Below, piece after piece: positions 60,424 through 64,000 of a stretch of 64,000 nt of DNA. Position 1 is the stretch's first letter; the number at the start of each line of letters is the position of its first letter. The stretch spans positions 1 to 64,000 of the forward strand of contig JACDFR010000014.1 of assembly GCA_013815685.1 (NCBI GenBank). The letters run 5' to 3'. Source of the stretch: Ramlibacter sp. (GTDB lineage Bacteria > Pseudomonadota > Gammaproteobacteria > Burkholderiales > Burkholderiaceae_C). The position numbers were made by a program, and so were the translations under genes. The notes beneath the pieces were generated by a model. The model was given only the letters and a program-made list of their open reading frames with translations, ran no database searches and had not been told where the DNA came from.

Positions 60424-62624
60424 CTACATCTCCCGCAGCCAAATCGATTTGGCGAACTCCTTGTTCTCGTAGAGCTTCTTCAAGGCCGGCTTGCTGATCG
60501 GCGCGAGCTTGTCCTGGCCAATGTGGCCGGACTCGTCGCCCCCTCCTTCGGACCAGGCGGACTGCCAGATCAGCGCCAGCGTCATGGCGCCATCTGCCAA
60601 TCGATCCAGGGTCGCATCGCCGAGTTCGGCCCACATGTTGGCGGTACGTCCATTGCCCTCATTTCGATTGAAGCAGTCGAGCACCTCCTCGGGTGGCAAG
60701 GCCTCAACCGTGCGCGCCATGAGCTGCACGACGGCATCCGCCGCTTTGTCGGCCCCTTTGAACAACTGGCTCTTCTTGACCGGTTCGATTCTCGCGTTCA
60801 CGCCGGCAATCACCTCGGGCGCGAAGCGGGTCAGCATGACATCCTCGTAGACCTTGTGCACGTCGTCGTCGCTCTTGTCGCCTGCAACGCCATGGTGCAG
60901 GTGCGACACGTGTAGGGGCTGACAGGCGTCTCCGCCGTAGTGCGCCAGCAGACCGGCCGCGCACAGGTACTCCGCCAAGTGCTTCGTCCTGACTGCCTCC
61001 ACCATGATCTCGTACAGCTGCGCCACCCTGAAAGGCAGCGCTCCGCGGCCTTTGTCGGGCATGTCCGGGTCGATGCTCTCGTAAAACGCAGTCCAGACCG
61101 CCGGCGTGCGACTGGCGGGATCTTCCTGCCACAGCTCGAGCAGCGTCTTTCCCTTGTAGGGCGCACGCTTGCTGCGCTCGTCCATGTCGGCGAAATGATT
61201 GGCGTCGTCCTTCTTGCGAACCTTGCGCCAGTACAGGTCCGCCACGTCGGCCAGGGCGATGAAGGTGGCTGCGTCTTTCTGCATTGGCAGATTGCCGGCC
61301 TCGATGTCCTCGTCGGAGACTGCGATCCGATCGACGTTGGCTTCGAACAATTTCTTCGCCTTGGGCGACTGCAGGACGAAGCAGGCTGCATTGCCGACCT
61401 TATAGTGGCCGACCTTGCCCCAGTAGCGGCTCTGAAATGCCGACCAGTCCCGAATCACTTCCACGCCCAAGGTCTTGCAAATGGAGGACAGGCTGGTCGT
61501 CAGCGCGAACTCCGCGCTCTGCTCCGCGCTAATGAACCCCTGACCGCCCCATTGCACGGCCAGTGGCCGGAACTCGGGCGCGTCAGGCTGGCTGGCTGGC
61601 AACTCGTCCTTGTCGGCCTTGGGATCTGCCTCGTGGTCCCAGAACCAAAGAACGCCCGAATCGCCCGGCTGGGTTTCGACCCGTCCTCCGGCCTGACGCG
61701 GCCCGATGACCAGTTCGCAGACGGAATCGAACCCGCCCATCGTGGCGTGACGATAGAACAGCGCGTGCACCATTCCCTCGATGCGCCGGTCCTCCGGCAG
61801 CACCGCGAACACTGGGCAGCCGACCAGGTCGAGGCTCAGCGTGTCGGAACTCAGGTCAATCGGCGCGCCCAGGCGTCCTACGCCCAGCGCCTGCGAGGTC
61901 CAGTCGAACGCGCTAGTCACGCGCACCAGGCCGGCATCCAAGGTGACCAGCGTGCGCTTACCGGCGAAGCCCGGATAAAGGTCGGCAAGTGGGACATCCT
62001 TGGCGCAACGTGACGCCGTACCCAGCACTACTTGTCTTCCACCACGCAATCCAAATACCTGCCCTGACTCAGTGCCCACAACGTGCCCGCTGGCCAACGC
62101 GTAGGTGAGCGTGCCGTCGCTGACAATACAGCTCGCCATCCCTAGTCGGGTCGACCCTTGGCTCTGAGTATGGATCTGGCTGCCAGACCCCCAGACACTG
62201 GAGGGATTCATCAGCAAACCACGCGACGGCAGGTTGCGCTCGCGGCGCTGCGCGACGATCACGCAGGTTCGCACGATCCGGCCATCCGGCCATCCGGCAT
62301 GTATAACAGCGGCGGCACCGCGCACTCCGGCCGTTTGGCAAATACCTCCGGCTCCAGCCACTCGGACACAAAAACGAGAACGCTGGGCCAGGACCAACTC
62401 TTGATCTCGCTGTTGTCCAGCGTCTTGGGGCCTAGTCCGGTCGCGCCGATCTGTTTCACCTGGTCCGCGCTGCGGTTGTCTTTTCGTCGCACCCGATAGC
62501 GGCCGACGGCAGTGCCAAGAACATTCGGAAGGTTGGCAAGATGAACGGCGTAATGGTCTCGCGCATCAAGCAAATCGCGCAGGGACAACGCAGAAAAATC
62601 CTGGTCTCGCAAGAAGCGCCGCAT
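60424..62624 (-). pseudogene. Trypsin-like protease plus S1/P1-nuclease-like protein, split by an 8-bp duplication
   Basis: Two minus-strand frames (62259-62624, 121 residues; and 60424 to about 62270) join into one ~730-residue protein if one of two tandem 8-base units at 62281-62296 is removed: 'YMPDGR' then continues 'IVRTCVIVAQRRERN'. The first part has a serine-protease pattern: His in 'ALASGHVVG', a candidate Asp in 'LVTLDAGLVRV', Ser in 'QPGDSGVLWF'. The C-terminal half has 'AHYGGDACQPLHVSHLHHG' and scattered His/Asp as in S1/P1-type zinc nucleases or phospholipase C. There is no signal peptide. An internal ATG at 62211 could express the long part alone. Status: inactivated or phase-variable. 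Confidence 0.7.
62281..62296. repeat. Tandem 8-bp repeat causing the frameshift
   Basis: GCCATCCG occurs twice in succession. With one unit the protease/nuclease frame is continuous, with two it is broken. The unit size is not a multiple of three, so gain or loss switches the frame. Confidence 0.75.
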
Positions 62625-62904
62625 GGAATCTCCCCTCTGTGTTTGCGCGCAACGCTATCACGGGCGGTTTCGCTGCGCAACACGTCAGCAACAAATCGGC
62701 AGGTTTGGCTGGTATTGGCGCACGTGATTTCGGTGACGTAAGTCGCCCTTTTCGAGCGCAAGACTTGTATTCGATTCAGCCAGCCGGGCTTTAGCGGGGC
62801 GCCGGAAATGGCGCGTGGGAGTCTACCCGTCGCCCAGCCGGTGAATTCTGCGCCTAGCAGGAACGAGGCGCAGGCGCCCGCGTGTGTCCAGCGCCGGAGG
62901 TTCA
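62625..62904. other. Upstream region of the protease/nuclease-like gene
   Basis: About 280 bases, presumably carrying the promoter of the minus-strand gene. The open frames here look like noise. I see no recognisable operator. Confidence 0.4.
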
Positions 62905-63430
62905 CTTGATTTCAAACCGCGCGGTTGCCCCCGACTTGCCTGCGAGCGTCACCGACGCGATGCCCTTAGTGCCTTTGGCCACCTTAAACGTGCCCTTGGC
63001 CTCCAGCTTGTCTCCGGCGGGCATCGCGCGGCCAGGCACGTCCGGACATGTGCCGGCCGCACCTACGCTCAAACCACCAGGCCGTCCCAAGCCATAAGCG
63101 CTGAAGCCTGCGGCAATGGCCAGCGAAAAACCCAGGATGCCCGCGTCGAAGAACCATACCGCGGCAAGCCCACCGCCAGCGCTCACCAACAATCGAAGCG
63201 CGTTCGCTCCCACGGCGGGCAGGACCTCCCCCACTCCCTGCATGGCGAAATAGAGCGCCATGCCGAGGCCGGAGAGCGCGTAGATCGGCGCGACAGTCCT
63301 CAAATAGACGACGCCTGCGCGAAGCACTTCCGGGTCCTTGCTGAAGAGGTTCACCCACGCCGCGGGAAACACCGCAACCAGCATGCCGATAGCGCCGCAG
63401 GTGAGCGCCACGATTGCCGCTCCCACCCAC
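62905..63430 (-). pseudogene. MATE-family efflux protein fragment fused to another C-terminus
   Basis: The minus strand reads MATE-like helices ('GMLVAVFPAAWVNLFSKDPE', 'GMALYFAMQGVGEVLPAVGA', 'NALRLLVSAGGGLAAVWFF') that belong to the C-terminal half of a MATE exporter. After 'AYGLGRPGG' it changes to an unrelated tail ('KGTFKVAKGTKGIASVTLAG'). The N-terminal half is missing: upstream is the AbiEii remnant. No start codon of its own is convincing. Confidence 0.7.
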
Positions 63431-63437
63431 GCGATCT

Positions 63438-63968
63438 TCCGTCAGGCGGCGGACCATTGAGGGCGCTCGTGGCGCGTGCTGAAGGCGTTCCTGGCAGATT
63501 GCGCGGAGCTTCTCACACACGATCATCACGGGCGAATACACATAGATCATGTAGCCCTCGAAGTCGACTGGCTGCTTGTCGTCAACATACTCGAAGCGGC
63601 TGATGTCAATCAGGAACTTGGTGCCCAGCCCAGGTTCACAGCGCGCCGGCGCAAGACCTCCAAGTCGCCGCGATGCTCCGCAAGCACATCGGCACTTGCC
63701 AGCTTGAATTCGACGGCGTAGCCGCCCCAGAAATGACGCATGTCCTCAGAAATTGCCCGCGGCTTCTCGATCATGCGAAAGTCGAATAAAGTCCAGGTCA
63801 ACTGAGGCACGGGCGCTGATTTGATGCACCAGGGCCATCGCGTTGCCGCCCTTAAGGACCAGTTGCTTCAGGCAGCTGATCGTCCGAGAACATCGCCTGA
63901 ACTGCAAGGATCTTGATCCTGTCCAGCAACGCGGCCGCCTCGGACGCCTTCACATCAGCTTTCTTCAT
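63438..63968 (-). pseudogene. AbiEii/AbiGii-type nucleotidyltransferase toxin remnant
   Basis: ATG 63968 gives 'MKKADVKASEAAALLDRIKI', then in changing frames 'QLVLKGGNAMALVHQI' and 'SARASVDLDF' (nucleotidyltransferase motif), 'RMIEKPRAISEDMRHFWGGY' and 'AVEFKLASADVLAEHR', 'LGTKFLIDISRFEYVDDKQP' and 'YSPVMIVCEKLRAICQ'. At least three frame changes plus deletions. Intact relatives are toxins of type IV abortive-infection systems; no AbiEi antitoxin is seen before the window ends. Confidence 0.75.
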
Positions 63969-64000
63969 GACAAGCACGGTAGCACAGCCGATATCGAAGG

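Overview
The window is high-GC DNA, most likely from a beta-proteobacterium of the Burkholderiales (Comamonadaceae-like). This rests on the gspD-gspE arrangement, a Tn21-style mer operon, a DUF4148-like remnant and the overall protein character. It looks like an accessory, heavily rearranged stretch: a compact biosynthetic cluster, several decayed genomic islands, and a polyol utilisation locus.

Region 1 (1-3.9 kb): the end of a type II secretion operon (gspD partial, gspE), two small proline-rich ORFs on the minus strand, and a short cis-prenyltransferase (UppS-like).

Region 2 (4.7-23.3 kb) is the most interesting part. A LuxR-family regulator is followed by a free-standing adenylation domain, a free-standing carrier protein and a close SyrB2-type non-heme iron halogenase with the diagnostic His-Gln-Ala motif. 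Then come two thioesterases, an RraA-like protein, a class IV (IlvE-like) aminotransferase and an acylating aldehyde dehydrogenase/DRE-TIM aldolase pair. This first operon ends at a strong rho-independent terminator. Beyond it lie a cupin, a LysE exporter, a flavin reductase, a broken cation/proton antiporter, an NtaA/SnaA-type flavin monooxygenase, two ATP-grasp ligases, a 31-residue ORF, a GNAT acetyltransferase, an orphan 119-residue protein and a 14-helix MFS exporter. I read the set as a pathway for a chlorinated non-proteinogenic amino acid that is probably built into a small peptide by ATP-grasp ligation. The product is unknown to me.

Region 3 (23.4-29.2 kb): truncated methyltransferase, TPP-enzyme and aldehyde dehydrogenase fragments, two intact secreted/exported proteins, a HipBA-type toxin-antitoxin pair with a candidate operator, and a HEPN-like protein.

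Region 4 (29-43 kb): a mercury-resistance operon with its classical MerR promoter. A second metal regulator and a thioredoxin-like gene are each broken by a single missing base. Membrane proteins and a decayed copper region follow. Integrase stubs, an AlpA-like gene and a recurring att-like repeat mark old island junctions. Between 39.2 and 41.4 kb there are scrambled copies of the polyol locus and a displaced gspJ'-gspK-gspL' segment lying between inverted repeats.

Region 5 (43-59.7 kb): a LacI-controlled polyol locus. It has ribitol dehydrogenase and a ribulokinase-like kinase, D-arabinitol dehydrogenase, a HAD phosphatase, a ROK kinase, two inositol-monophosphatase-family enzymes, a phosphodiesterase, a complete ABC importer, a Na/Pi transporter and a ketose-epimerase-like protein. 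Three near-identical palindromes are candidate LacI operators. The phosphatases, diesterase and Na/Pi transporter together suggest that phosphorylated polyols or polyol phosphodiesters are the substrate.

Region 6 (59.7-64 kb): another att-like repeat, a large protease/S1-P1-nuclease-like gene split by an 8-bp tandem duplication, and MATE and AbiEii-type remnants. I saw no complete tRNA, rRNA, CRISPR array or intact transposase or integrase.
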